64,000 nucleotides of DNA from an uncultured Parabacteroides sp. GTDB taxonomy: Bacteria; Bacteroidota; Bacteroidia; Bacteroidales; Tannerellaceae. The DNA lies in NCBI GenBank assembly GCA_949298575.1, contig CASFXH010000001.1, positions 1-64,000 on the forward strand. Direction: 5' to 3'. The notes under the pieces were generated by a model. The model did no database searches. It was not told the origin of the DNA and worked only from the letters and a program-made list of their open reading frames with translations. Made by a program: the position numbers and the translations under genes. Numbering within the stretch: position 1 is the first letter of the stretch; each line of letters starts with the position of its first letter. Shown in pieces: positions 24,064-32,971 of this stretch.

Positions 24064-25275
24064 TTAAAAAGCGGATAGGTAAAGGTTGATGTTGTTGCAC
24101 GGCGTGTTGAAATGTTCCGCCACGTAGGCGGCCACGGGTTTCCCCCCGAAAAGATAGATGCCTTGGCGGAAGCCCCGGTCGGTCTTGATTTGGAACCGCA
24201 AGGAGCCGGCGTCGGCCATTGTCGAGAAGAGCGGGACCAGGACGTTGCTGTAGGCCATGGAGGTGGTACGGGCTACCCGGTTGCTGATATTGGGTTTGCA
24301 ATAGTGCAAGACGCCGTATTGCTCGAATATTCTCGGATCTTCCTCGTCGAGGCCGCACGTCGTCTCGAAACATCCGCCTTGGTTGACCCGGAGGTCGATG
24401 ACGAGCGCCCCTTTTTTCATTTGCTGGATCAACTCCTCGGCGATGACGTAGCGGTGATGGGTGTTGATGTAGCGCATCGCCCCGATCACGACGTCCGCGC
24501 TCCGGAAGGCGTTCAGCAGGACGTTGGGGTGGAAGGTTGAGGTGAAAAGTTCTCTTCCCAAACGATTTTGGATGGCGCGCAACTTGTTGATATCCTCGTC
24601 GAACACTTTGACGGAGGCGCCCAAGGCCAGGGCCGCCCGGGCGGCCATCGTCCCCGCGTTGCCCGCGCCGATGATGGCGACTTCGGTCGGCGAGACGCCC
24701 GGCATGCCTCCCAGCAGGATCCCTTTCCCGCCTTGCTCGTTGCTCAGCAACTCGGAAGCGATCGTGATGGCGGCGGCGCCCTCGATCTCGGAGGTGGCGC
24801 TCAGGATGGGGATGCGGCCCGACTCGTCGGCCAGCAATTCGTAAGAGAAAGCCGTGACGCGTTTCGCCATCAGCTGCTCGAACGCCTCGCGGCGGAAGCG
24901 GTTCAGCTGGATCATCGAGAACAAGACGCTACGGGGGCGCATGAGGTTCGCCTCCTCGGGCGTGGGGGGAAGGATTTTCACGATGAGGTCGGCTTGGTAA
25001 ACCTCTTCCGGCGTCTCGACGATCTCGGCGCCCGCCTCGGAATAGCGGTTGTCGGAGTAGTTGATGCCTAGCCCGGCGCCGGTTTCCAGCAAGACCCGGT
25101 GCCCCCGGTCGGTCAAGATCCCGACGGCCTCGGGCGTCAGGGCCAGCCGGCGTTCCTCCTCGTCGCGCTCGCGGGGAATCCCGATCAGCAGCCGGTTGCT
25201 CAGCCGCTGGATCTCTTTCAGGAGTTCTTGGGGGATATAGTTGCTTTTGAACAAATGCTCGTTGGGATTTTCCAT
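24064..25275 (-). CDS. Alanine dehydrogenase family protein
   Basis: A 403-residue protein of the alanine dehydrogenase/transhydrogenase N-terminal family, which interconverts alanine and pyruvate with NAD. An extra segment of about 30 residues precedes the usual start (LLIGIPRERDEEERRLALTP). The NAD-binding Rossmann loop is VAIIGAGNAGTMAARAALALG with the acidic partner at VFDED. The C-terminal part carries YGVLHYCKPNISNRVARTTS. It follows aroK by 12 bp, so the two are probably co-transcribed. Lysine-forming relatives exist, so the substrate is not certain. Confidence 0.88.
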   Translation of the reverse strand: MENPNEHLFKSNYIPQELLKEIQRLSNRLLIGIPRERDEEERRLALTPEAVGILTDRGHRVLLETGAGLGINYSDNRYSEAGAEIVETPEEVYQADLIVKILPPTPEEANLMRPRSVLFSMIQLNRFRREAFEQLMAKRVTAFSYELLADESGRIPILSATSEIEGAAAITIASELLSNEQGGKGILLGGMPGVSPTEVAIIGAGNAGTMAARAALALGASVKVFDEDINKLRAIQNRLGRELFTSTFHPNVLLNAFRSADVVIGAMRYINTHHRYVIAEELIQQMKKGALVIDLRVNQGGCFETTCGLDEEDPRIFEQYGVLHYCKPNISNRVARTTSMAYSNVLVPLFSTMADAGSLRFQIKTDRGFRQGIYLFGGKPVAAYVAEHFNTPCNNINLYLSAF

Positions 25276-25287
25276 AATATAAATGTA

Positions 25288-25845
25288 TTAAAGGGTTTCT
25301 CGCGTTTTTCCTCGTTCGTCTCGCTCGACGCGGTTGAGCAGCGTCTCCGCGAGGTGGAGGGCGTCGGCGCGGGTGAGCATCCGCTCGGCGTCGAAGATGA
25401 TTTGGGCGCGCTCGTAGTAAGGGCGCCGTTTCTCCAGGTTCTCGCGGATGAAGGCTTTCAATTCCTCGCCTTTCCGGCCGCCCAGGACGGGGCGGGTGTT
25501 CCTGCCGACCGACAGGCGGTTGGCCAGCTCGTCGACCGAGACTTTCAGGTAGACCGTCGTCCCGTGGGCGTTCATGTAGTCCATGTTGTCGAAGAAGCAG
25601 GGCGTCCCGCCACCCGCCGAGATGAGTACGTCCTCGAATTCCGCCACCTCGTGCAGCATCCGCCGTTCAATATCGCGAAAGCCTTCCTCGCCGTGTTGGG
25701 CGAAGATGGCGGGAACTTGTTGGTGAAAACGCCCCTCGATGTAGTGGTCGAGGTCGATGAACGATACGTTCGCCCGTTTCGCCAGCAGGCGCCCTACGGT
25801 AGTTTTTCCGGCCCCCATGTAGCCGATCAAAAATATACGTCTCAT
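25288..25845 (-). CDS. aroK: Shikimate kinase
   Basis: A 185-residue cytoplasmic kinase that phosphorylates shikimate in aromatic amino acid synthesis. The P-loop GYMGAGKTTVGRLLAKR is at residues 8-24, the shikimate-binding SFIDLDHYIEGRF follows, then GEEGFRDIERRML and the ISAGGGTPCF motif. The length is normal. A minus-strand -7 element (25868-25875) lies 23 bp before the ATG. The divergent RNase H gene is separated by a 483-bp stretch largely made of a tandem-repeat array. Confidence 0.96.
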   Translation of the reverse strand: MRRIFLIGYMGAGKTTVGRLLAKRANVSFIDLDHYIEGRFHQQVPAIFAQHGEEGFRDIERRMLHEVAEFEDVLISAGGGTPCFFDNMDYMNAHGTTVYLKVSVDELANRLSVGRNTRPVLGGRKGEELKAFIRENLEKRRPYYERAQIIFDAERMLTRADALHLAETLLNRVERDERGKTRETL

Positions 25846-25867
25846 TTGTGGTGCTTTATTCTTCTCG

Positions 25868-25875
25868 CGAATGTA
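25868..25875 (-). promoter_or_regulatory. -7 element for aroK
   Basis: Minus strand reads TACATTCG, one base from TAnnTTTG, 23 bp before the aroK ATG. Confidence 0.45.
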
Positions 25876-25984
25876 GTTTTTTTCGGAGAATCGCCCGCGT
25901 TCCCTTCCGGGAAGTTTCTGATCTTTTTTCGGAGGGCTGGGGGGAAACGGGGCGCGGTTTTTCTTCCACCCCTCTCATTTTTCC

Positions 25985-26258
25985 TGAAAAAGACCTGCGC
26001 GCGGGGCTCGCGAGATTTCTTTTCATGAGAAAAGGCGCCTTCGATTCGCTCATGCGAATATGTTTACTAAAAATAAGCGCTTTTACTTCGCTTCTTTAAT
26101 TGGTATTTGATAAAAACAAGTACATTTTCATCGTTTATTCAAATGGGTTTTGCGAAAAATAGGCGCTTTTTCATCGCTTCTCCCAATAGTTTTCACGAAA
26201 AATAAGCGCTTCTTCATCGTTTTTCAAATGGTTTTCACGAAAAATGGCGCTTGCGTCC
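25985..26258. repeat. 43-bp diverged tandem repeat array, about seven copies
   Basis: An A-rich core resembling GAAAAATAAGCGCTT recurs at about 25986, 26030, 26069, 26112, 26155, 26198 and 26240; the last five starts are 43, 43, 43 and 42 bp apart. The core is followed by a TTCATCG-like segment and a CAAATGG-like segment. Copies 4 and 5 are the best conserved, the outer ones degenerate. The array lies between the divergent aroK and rnhA promoters and ends about 40 bp before the rnhA -7 element. Together with the two -7 elements it accounts for most of the 25846-26328 gap. Confidence 0.8.
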
Positions 26259-26299
26259 GTCCGCGGAGGAATCGGCGGCGAATATTGGCGGATAATCCG

Positions 26300-26307
26300 T
26301 ACCTTTG
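26300..26307 (+). promoter_or_regulatory. -7 element for rnhA
   Basis: TACCTTTG, a perfect TAnnTTTG, 22 bp before the ATG at 26329. Confidence 0.55.
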
Positions 26308-26328
26308 GCCCGCTTTAGAGGAAAAAAG

Positions 26329-26964
26329 ATGGCTAAGAAGAAATATTATGTCGTTTGGAAAGGCTTGAACCCGGGTGTTTACGAGACGTGGGAGGCGTGC
26401 GAGGCGCAGGTTCACGGGCAGTCGGGGGCGAAATACAAGGCGTTCGAGACCCGCGAGGAGGCCGTCGAGGCGCTCGAGGCGGGCTATGAGCGTTATTTGC
26501 GGAAGGCCGCCCCGCCCGCGGCGATCGACCGGCTCTATGCCGAGAAGCCCGTCGGCCGCCCCATCCCGGAGAGCCTGGCCGTCGACGCCGCTTGCTCGGG
26601 CAACCCGGGCGACGTGGAGTACCGGGGCGTCTACGTCGCCACCGGGCGGGAGATTTTTCACGTCGGGCCCTTGCGGCGGGGGACGAACAACATCGGCGAG
26701 TTCCTGGCCATCGTCCACGGCTTGGCGCTTCTGAGCCAGAAAGGGAGCGACTTGCCGATCTATTCCGACAGCCGCAACGCCATCCTTTGGGTGCGGAAGA
26801 AGAAATGCCGGACGCTCCTGGAGCGGGTGCCCGAGAACGCGCCGCTCTTCGACCTCGTCGACCGGGCCGAGCGCTGGCTCAACGAGCACGATTACACGAC
26901 GCGGATCTTGAAGTGGGAGACCGAGGCGTGGGGGGAGATCCCGGCCGATTTCGGGCGGAAATGA
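26329..26964 (+). CDS. rnhA: Ribonuclease HI with N-terminal viroplasmin (hybrid-binding) domain
   Basis: A 211-residue enzyme that cuts the RNA strand of RNA-DNA hybrids. The first 50 residues (KYYVVWKGLNPGVYETWE, ending in KAFETREEAVEA) form the viroplasmin/HBD domain. The RNase H fold then starts at SLAVDAACSGNPG (catalytic Asp), with Glu in NNIGEFLAIVHGL and Asp in IYSDSRNAILWV. This short bacterial version is common in Bacteroidetes. An in-frame start eight codons upstream (26305) is disfavoured because it overlaps the -7 element. It is convergent with the outer-membrane protein gene 12 bp away. Confidence 0.95.
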   Translation: MAKKKYYVVWKGLNPGVYETWEACEAQVHGQSGAKYKAFETREEAVEALEAGYERYLRKAAPPAAIDRLYAEKPVGRPIPESLAVDAACSGNPGDVEYRGVYVATGREIFHVGPLRRGTNNIGEFLAIVHGLALLSQKGSDLPIYSDSRNAILWVRKKKCRTLLERVPENAPLFDLVDRAERWLNEHDYTTRILKWETEAWGEIPADFGRK

Positions 26965-26976
26965 AGGGCCGTCGGC

Positions 26977-27846
26977 TCAGAAACAGCGGGTATAGCTTAA
27001 GCCGTAGCTGTCGTAAAGGTCGTCACGCATGCCATGCTCGTAGCGGAAGGTGAGGATGTTTTTCTTGATCTCATAGTTGAGCTTCACGCGCAGGTCCATC
27101 GGCTTGTCGCCATCATCACGGTAGCCCCGGAAACCGGCGTAGTCGGCGCTCAGCGTAAAACCCCGGTAGCGCCCGCTTAGGCCCAAGCCATAGCAGAGGG
27201 CGTCGTTCTGGCGGTTGATGAGGTCGTTGGTCATCCAGCAGTAGAACCCGACGAGGCCGTAGGCCCGCACGGCCGCCTTGCCCGACGGGTCGCGCCAGAG
27301 GTCGCGGCCCACTTGGGCGTCGAACCAGTAGGTGACCGCGTCGGTGTAGCGGGCGTCGCAGAGGCGGCCTCCGCTGGCGGTCTTCAAGTTGGCGCTGACG
27401 ACGACGTCGGCCCATTTCTCGCTCCTCAAGACTTGGTAATAGCAATTGAGCACGACATCGCCCCGGCACGTGATGGGCGATTTGGTCTCGACGGCGTTTC
27501 GCTCGTCGCGCACCTCCGGCGAGGTCTCGTACCATTCCTGGAAGACCCAGGAGAGGTTGACGCCCGCTTTGCCCTTGGCGATGGGCGCGTAGAGGCGGAC
27601 GAGGATGTCTTTCGTCTGGTCGCCCGTCATCGTGTGGTATTCTCCTCGCAGCTCCACTTCCCATCTTGGCGAGAGGGCCCCGCCGGTGAGCTCGGGCATC
27701 GGGAAAGCGTTCGGCCCGAAATAGCGGGGCGAGTATTTCAACAAGGGGATCTTGTCCCACCAGTTTTGCGCCATCGCGGGGGAAAGGCTCAGGCAAAAGA
27801 GGGCCATGAGGACCCCGATCGCCCTGTTCGCGTCAAGAAATCTCAT
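26977..27846 (-). CDS. Probable outer-membrane beta-barrel protein
   Basis: A 289-residue protein with a signal peptide (GVLMALFCLSLSPAMAQ). The mature part is rich in alternating strands with aromatic girdles (WEVELRGEYHTMTGD, LSADYAGFRGY, LRVKLNYEIKKNILTFRYEH) and ends in phenylalanine, the usual C-terminal signal for outer-membrane barrels. I do not recognise a named family. Its start overlaps the stop of the GT9 gene by 14 bp, so it is probably co-expressed with that gene and with the DUF4254 gene, suggesting a role in envelope glycan or lipid assembly. Confidence 0.75.
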   Translation of the reverse strand: MRFLDANRAIGVLMALFCLSLSPAMAQNWWDKIPLLKYSPRYFGPNAFPMPELTGGALSPRWEVELRGEYHTMTGDQTKDILVRLYAPIAKGKAGVNLSWVFQEWYETSPEVRDERNAVETKSPITCRGDVVLNCYYQVLRSEKWADVVVSANLKTASGGRLCDARYTDAVTYWFDAQVGRDLWRDPSGKAAVRAYGLVGFYCWMTNDLINRQNDALCYGLGLSGRYRGFTLSADYAGFRGYRDDGDKPMDLRVKLNYEIKKNILTFRYEHGMRDDLYDSYGLSYTRCF

Positions 27847-28879
27847 CGTGCGTTTCGTTTAACTGTTTTATCTTCTTAAGAATGGCGGAAGGCTCGATTT
27901 GGGCCATGCAAGCGTAATCTTTCCGGGCGCAAGGCTTTTCCCCGAAGACGGAGCAAGGGCGGCAAGGCAGGTCCAGCTGGATCTGGTCGGCGGGCGACTG
28001 CCGGTAGCCGTAGAAACCCGCGTAAGGATGCGTGGCGCCCCAGATGGACAAGACCCGCGTGCCGACCAGCGAGGCGAAGTGCATGTTCGCCGAGTCCATG
28101 CTCACCAGCAAGTCAAGCCGCGCGATCAAGACCAGCTCCAGGTCGAGCGAGAACCGGCCGACGACGTTTTTCACCCTTGGGTAGCGGTAGGCCCATTCTT
28201 CCAGGACCGCTTCCTCGTAACCCCGCCCGCCGAAAAGGAAGATCGTCGTGTCTTCCTCCTTGGAAAGCGCGGCGACCACCTCTTCCATTTGCTCGATGGG
28301 GTAGATTTTGCCTTGGTGCTTGGCGAAAGGGGCGACGCCGATCCAGCGGCCTTGTTTTTCGCCGGTGAAAGCTTGGACGTCGGCGGGGGCAGGGCGTTGC
28401 CGCTCGAAGAGGGAGACGAACGTCGCCTCGTAGCGCAAGCCGGCCGAGCGGAAGACGTCGGCGTAGCGGTCTACCATTTGCCGCGAGGGCTTCCGGATTT
28501 TCCCTTTGGGGCGGATCAACGCTTGCCGTTCGTCCCGCCCCTTGTCGATCACGTAGGCCTTTTTCCCCCTCACCCGCAAAGCCGTGCGGATGATTTTGGT
28601 GCGGATCACGTCGTGCAGGTCAATGACCGCGTCGAAATCATAACGGGATAAGGCTGACACGAACCGCAGCAGGCCGCCCAGTGTCTTCTCGCTCGAACGG
28701 GTGTTGAGGCCGATGGTCCGCACGTTCTTCGGGCGGTTCATGAAAATGGGCATCAGGAAAGTTTGCGTCAAGACCGTGAACGTATGCTCGGGGTTCAGGC
28801 GGGCGACGGAGTAGATGACCGGCAATGTCATGGCCACATCGCCGATCGCGGATAACCGTATGACCAGGAAATGCGCCAT
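27833..28879 (-). CDS. Glycosyltransferase family 9 (heptosyltransferase-like)
   Basis: A 348-residue GT-B glycosyltransferase of family GT9, which adds heptose or related sugars to lipopolysaccharide core. The N-terminus VIRLSAIGDVAMTLPV is the GT9 opening. The C-terminal nucleotide-sugar domain has GVAPFAKHQGKIYP, FGGRGYEE, SMDSANMHFASLVGT and SIWGATHP. A cysteine-rich tail (CRPCSVFGEKPCARKDYAC) is typical of Bacteroidetes members. It overlaps the DUF4254 gene by one base and the barrel protein gene by 14, forming a three-gene operon. Confidence 0.92.
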   Translation of the reverse strand: MAHFLVIRLSAIGDVAMTLPVIYSVARLNPEHTFTVLTQTFLMPIFMNRPKNVRTIGLNTRSSEKTLGGLLRFVSALSRYDFDAVIDLHDVIRTKIIRTALRVRGKKAYVIDKGRDERQALIRPKGKIRKPSRQMVDRYADVFRSAGLRYEATFVSLFERQRPAPADVQAFTGEKQGRWIGVAPFAKHQGKIYPIEQMEEVVAALSKEEDTTIFLFGGRGYEEAVLEEWAYRYPRVKNVVGRFSLDLELVLIARLDLLVSMDSANMHFASLVGTRVLSIWGATHPYAGFYGYRQSPADQIQLDLPCRPCSVFGEKPCARKDYACMAQIEPSAILKKIKQLNETHDEIS

Positions 28880-29487
28880 CAGCTTTTCGCCCCGTAGAGG
28901 ACGGGGTTCAATTCGGGGTCGTTATACATTTTCATTTGCTTGTAGACTTTCATGTATTTCCGCCCATCGTGGATGTCGGCCAAGAGCTGGTCGAGCGCGG
29001 TCGAGAGATCTTTCTTTTGCTCCAGCAAGACGGCCAGTTTTCGCTCGCAGCGGTCTTTGTGCTCGGGGCCGACGTCTGTCCGATCCACTTCCTGCCGCAT
29101 GTGGTAGATTTTCAAGGTCAGGATCGAGAGGCGGTCAACGGCCCAGGCGGGGCTTTCCGTGTTGATGGTCGCGTCGGGCTGGACCTTCACGTTTTTGTAT
29201 TTATCCAGGAAAAAACTATCGATCAGTTCGACCAAGTCCGTGCGGTCTTGGTTCGACTTGTCGATGCGTCGTTTAATCTTCAACGCTTCGACCGGGTCGA
29301 TACTCGGGTCGCGGATAATGTCTTCCAAATGCCACTGTACGGCGTCGATCCAATTCTTCAGGTAAAGATAGAAGTCGATACTCTTTACGGGATACGGGTT
29401 GTGGACCGTCGCGTCGACGTGGTCGGTAACGTGGTAAGCCTTCGTGGCTTGCTCAAAGATGTGATAGCATTTTTCGCTGAAACTCAT
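28879..29487 (-). CDS. DUF4254 family protein
   Basis: A 202-residue helical cytoplasmic protein. The opening (SEKCYHIFEQATKAYHVTDH) and the middle (HLEDIIRDPSIDPVEALKIKR, an almost entirely helical stretch) are those of DUF4254, found in Bacteroidetes mostly beside GT9 genes. Function is unknown; the constant neighbourhood suggests a role with the glycosyltransferase. The ATG at 29496 would add three residues; 29487 gives the usual MSFSEKC start. A -7 element is at 29510-29517. Confidence 0.85.
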   Translation of the reverse strand: MSFSEKCYHIFEQATKAYHVTDHVDATVHNPYPVKSIDFYLYLKNWIDAVQWHLEDIIRDPSIDPVEALKIKRRIDKSNQDRTDLVELIDSFFLDKYKNVKVQPDATINTESPAWAVDRLSILTLKIYHMRQEVDRTDVGPEHKDRCERKLAVLLEQKKDLSTALDQLLADIHDGRKYMKVYKQMKMYNDPELNPVLYGAKS

Positions 29488-29509
29488 AACCTCCATATTT
29501 TATGTCGGG

Positions 29510-29517
29510 CAAAATTA
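29510..29517 (-). promoter_or_regulatory. -7 element for the DUF4254/GT9/barrel operon
   Basis: Minus strand reads TAATTTTG, a perfect TAnnTTTG, 23 bp before the ATG at 29487. Confidence 0.5.
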
Positions 29518-29532
29518 GTGAAAAAGGACGAT

Positions 29533-30732
29533 TCAACGCAATTTGTTCCGGTTATAATGCGGCCCGGCCTTCCAAACAAAGAAGATGACGGAGACGATCG
29601 TCAGGCAGGCGCCAAAGAAATAGGCCCACGAGAAACTGCCGAACGCTTGCGCCAAACTGCCGCCCACCATCAAGCCGATCCCGATGCCAACATCCCAGCT
29701 CGTCAGGTAGGTCGAGGTGGCCGTCCCCCGCTGGTTGTTGGGAGCCAGATTCACGAAGAGCGCGTTGAAAGCCGGGAACATGGTCCCGAACGCGATGCCT
29801 TGCGCCAAGGCGATTCCTAAATATAAATAAGAAGCGAACGGCAGGTCCCATCCGACCAAATGACGCAACCCGGCCAGGGCGAAGAAGCTCAGGATGGCCA
29901 AATACATGCCCAACGTGATGACGCTCGTCACTCGCCCTCGGTCTACCTGCCTTCCCGAGAAAAGCCTCGAGATCGCCAATCCGACCGCCAGCAAAGTGAA
30001 ATAAAGGCCGGAATTGACGGTGATCCCGATCTCGTCGGCATACATCGCCACATAGGTCGTCGTCATGCCATAGGGGATGGAAAGCAGCAAGAGCGCGATG
30101 CCGGCCCATATCCCCTTGACCAGGAAGAAACGGTCGAGCGAGAGCGGCGGGCGTTTGACTGGTTGCTTGTAAGGCGTCTTGACCATATAAGCCATCAGGA
30201 TACCGATGGTCCCAGAGATCAGTGAGCACGAGAAGATGGTCTCGTAAGAAACGCTCTCGTGCATGAACAAGCCGGTCATCGGGCCGAAACTCATTGCGAT
30301 GTTATTGGCCAAGCCGTAATACCCGATTCCCTCGCCCCGCCGTGATGAGGGTAGGATGTCGATCAAGATCGTGTTGCCCGCCACGCTCACCATCCCGAAC
30401 GCCAACCCGTGGACGATTCGCAAGGCGATGAATAGCGTCAGCGTCGTGGCAAAGATGTAGCCGGCGAAAATCGAGGTGAAGACAAAATAGGCTAACAGGT
30501 AGAGTGGCCGTCGGGCGAACGCGTCCAGCAAGTAACCCGCGAATGGACGGATGCACAAGGCCGCGATGGTGTAACACGAGAGGACAAACCCGATCAATGA
30601 CTTGTCGGTCGCGAACTCTTCCTGGAGGTAGAACGGCAGGATGGGCAAGATCAGGTAAAAGGCGAAAAACAAAAGGAAATTCGCCATCAAGATAAAGCAA
30701 AAGCTGGGCGAGACTAACTTATCTTTTCCCAT
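29533..30732 (-). CDS. Major facilitator superfamily transporter
   Basis: A 399-residue inner-membrane protein with about twelve hydrophobic segments, starting FILMANFLLFFAFYLILPIL. Between helices 2 and 3 lies a motif-A-like GYLLDAFARRPLY. It resembles drug or sugar efflux members, but the substrate cannot be read. The frame can be extended upstream to 30999, but that would cross the -7 element at 30776-30783 and the divergent metG promoter, so the ATG at 30732 (MGKDKLVSPSF) is used. Confidence 0.92.
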   Translation of the reverse strand: MGKDKLVSPSFCFILMANFLLFFAFYLILPILPFYLQEEFATDKSLIGFVLSCYTIAALCIRPFAGYLLDAFARRPLYLLAYFVFTSIFAGYIFATTLTLFIALRIVHGLAFGMVSVAGNTILIDILPSSRRGEGIGYYGLANNIAMSFGPMTGLFMHESVSYETIFSCSLISGTIGILMAYMVKTPYKQPVKRPPLSLDRFFLVKGIWAGIALLLLSIPYGMTTTYVAMYADEIGITVNSGLYFTLLAVGLAISRLFSGRQVDRGRVTSVITLGMYLAILSFFALAGLRHLVGWDLPFASYLYLGIALAQGIAFGTMFPAFNALFVNLAPNNQRGTATSTYLTSWDVGIGIGLMVGGSLAQAFGSFSWAYFFGACLTIVSVIFFVWKAGPHYNRNKLR

Positions 30733-30775
30733 AACGATAATACGGTTAAATATGTTGCTGTTTTTTCTCTGCCCG

Positions 30776-30783
30776 CGAAGGTA
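30776..30783 (-). promoter_or_regulatory. -7 element for the MFS gene
   Basis: Minus strand reads TACCTTCG, one base from TAnnTTTG, 44 bp before the ATG at 30732. Confidence 0.4.
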
Positions 30784-30893
30784 CTGAAAAAACTCATGCA
30801 CGAGAAAAGTCAAGTTGAGAGAGGGTAGGCGGCAAATTGGGGGCGAAACCGTGAAAACCGGACGATCCTTATCCATGAAGCGATTAGATTCAT

Positions 30894-30901
30894 TAACTTT
30901 G
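30894..30901 (+). promoter_or_regulatory. -7 element for metG and the glycan operon
   Basis: TAACTTTG, a perfect TAnnTTTG, 31 bp before the metG ATG. It may drive the long run of overlapping genes from metG to 40661. Confidence 0.55.
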
Positions 30902-30931
30902 CGGCCCAAGAGAAAGTGATAAGCACAAGAT

Positions 30932-32971
30932 ATGGAAAAGCATTTCAAGAGAACGTTAATCACGACGGCTTTGCCGTATGCCAATGGGCCGGTCCACATT
31001 GGCCACTTGGCGGGCGTTTATGTGCCTGCCGATATTTATGCCCGTTACCTGCGCTCGAAAGGCGAGGAGGTGTTGATGATCGGAGGATCTGATGAGCATG
31101 GCGTGCCCATCACGCTGCGTGCCCGGACAGAGGGCGTCACGCCGCAAGACATTGTCGACCGCTACCACGCGATCATTAAGAAATCGTTTGAGGATTTCGG
31201 TATCTCGTTCGATATTTATTCGCGGACGACTTCCAAGATCCATCACCAAGTGGCTTCGGATTTTTTCCGTACGCTTTATGATAAAGGTGAATTTATCGAG
31301 AAGACCAGTGAGCAATATTATGACGAGGAGGCGAAACAATTCCTGGCCGACCGCTACATCACTGGCACGTGTCCGCACTGTGGAAACGAGAAGGCTTATG
31401 GCGACCAATGCGAGAAGTGTGGCACTTCATTAAGCCCGACGGAGTTGATCAACCCGAAGTCGGCCCTCAGTGGAAGCGCTTTGGTTTTGAAGGAAACGAA
31501 GCATTGGTACCTGCCCCTCGACAAGTGGGAATCTTTCTTGCGTCAATGGATATTGGAGGGACATAAGGAATGGAAACCGAATGTTTATGGTCAGTGCAAG
31601 AGCTGGCTCGACATGGGTTTGCAACCGCGAGCTGTCAGCCGCGACCTCGATTGGGGAATCCCTGTCCCCGTGGAAGGCGCCGAGGGCAAGGTGCTCTATG
31701 TTTGGTTTGACGCCCCGATCGGTTATATTTCCAACACGAAAGAGTTATTGCCCGATAGTTGGGAAAAATGGTGGAAAGATCCGGAGACGAAGTTGATTCA
31801 TTTCATCGGAAAAGACAACATCGTTTTCCATTGCATCGTCTTCCCGACGATGTTGAAGGCTGAAGGCTCGTTCATTCTTCCTGAGAACGTACCGGCCAAT
31901 GAGTTCCTTAATCTGGAAGGGGACAAGATCTCTACTTCCCGCAATTGGGCCGTCTGGTTGAACGAGTATTTGGAAGAGATGCCGGGCAAGCAAGACGTGC
32001 TGCGCTACGTCCTCACGGCCAATGCTCCCGAGACGAAAGACAACGATTTTACGTGGAAAGACTTCCAAGCTCGCAACAACAACGAGCTGGTGGCGATCTT
32101 GGGTAATTTCGTGAACCGGGCTTTAGTCTTGACTCATAAATATTTTGATAATAAGGTGCCGGCGAGAGGTGAACTGACCGACGACGATCGTCAGACGCTG
32201 GCCGAGATCCAAGAGGTAAAAGCCAATGTGGAACGCTTGTTGGATTCTTTCCACTTCCGCGACGCCCAACGCGAGGCGATGAACTTGGCCCGATTGGGTA
32301 ACAAGTACTTGGCCGATATGGAGCCGTGGAAATTAGCGAAGACTGATATGGGCCGTGTGGCGACCATCATGAACATCGCTTTGCAGATTACGGCCAACTT
32401 GTCGATCGTTTTCGGACCGTTCCTTCCTTTTAGCGTAAAGAAATTGAATCAGATGCTCCAGATCGAGCCCATGCCTTGGAGTCGTTTGGGCGAGACGGAT
32501 TTGCTTGAGACGGGGCATGAGTTGGGCAAGGCTGAGTTGCTGTTCGAGAAGCTGGAAGACGCCGTGATCGAGGCCCAAATCCAAAAGCTATTGGATACCA
32601 AGAAGGCGAATGACGAAGCTAATTACAAAGCGAAACCGATTCGAGAGACCATCACGTACGACGATTTCGCGAAACTGGATATCCGTGTCGGGACGATCTT
32701 GGAATGTGAGAAGGTGCCTAAGGCGGATAAGCTGTTGCGTTTCTTGATCGACGACGGTTTGGAGAAGCGAACGATCATCTCGGGCATCGCCCAACATTAT
32801 AAGCCGGAAGAGCTGGTGGGTAAGCAAGTTTGCTTCATCGCCAATTTGGCTCCCCGGAAATTGCGGGGTATCGTGTCGGAAGGGATGATCCTGTCGGCTG
32901 AGAACGTGGATGGCTCGCTGGCCGTGATCATGCCCCAAAAAGAGGTGAAACCTGGTAGCGAGGTGAAGTGA
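30932..32971 (+). CDS. metG: Methionyl-tRNA synthetase with C-terminal tRNA-binding domain
   Basis: A 679-residue class I synthetase charging tRNA-Met. The HIGH motif is in [16 protein letters not shown]. The zinc knuckle is [18 protein letters not shown]. The KMSKS loop appears as KISTS, the variant usual in Bacteroidetes. After the anticodon-binding domain, about the last 110 residues ([20 protein letters not shown]) form an EMAPII/Trbp111-like tRNA-binding domain that promotes dimerisation. Its stop TGA overlaps the ATG of the following sugar aminotransferase gene (TGATG), tying a housekeeping gene to a glycan cluster. Confidence 0.98.
   Translation: MEKHFKRTLITTALPYANGPVHIGHLAGVYVPADIYARYLRSKGEEVLMIGGSDEHGVPITLRARTEGVTPQDIVDRYHAIIKKSFEDFGISFDIYSRTTSKIHHQVASDFFRTLYDKGEFIEKTSEQYYDEEAKQFLADRYITGTCPHCGNEKAYGDQCEKCGTSLSPTELINPKSALSGSALVLKETKHWYLPLDKWESFLRQWILEGHKEWKPNVYGQCKSWLDMGLQPRAVSRDLDWGIPVPVEGAEGKVLYVWFDAPIGYISNTKELLPDSWEKWWKDPETKLIHFIGKDNIVFHCIVFPTMLKAEGSFILPENVPANEFLNLEGDKISTSRNWAVWLNEYLEEMPGKQDVLRYVLTANAPETKDNDFTWKDFQARNNNELVAILGNFVNRALVLTHKYFDNKVPARGELTDDDRQTLAEIQEVKANVERLLDSFHFRDAQREAMNLARLGNKYLADMEPWKLAKTDMGRVATIMNIALQITANLSIVFGPFLPFSVKKLNQMLQIEPMPWSRLGETDLLETGHELGKAELLFEKLEDAVIEAQIQKLLDTKKANDEANYKAKPIRETITYDDFAKLDIRVGTILECEKVPKADKLLRFLIDDGLEKRTIISGIAQHYKPEELVGKQVCFIANLAPRKLRGIVSEGMILSAENVDGSLAVIMPQKEVKPGSEVK

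Noticed and set aside
30733..30999. N-terminal extension of the MFS protein by 89 residues
   Set aside because: It would cross the gene's own -7 element and the metG start, and adds sequence without membrane segments.
32968..32970. GTG start for the aminotransferase one codon before the ATG
   Set aside because: The ATG at 32971 gives the usual family start and a TGATG junction with metG.
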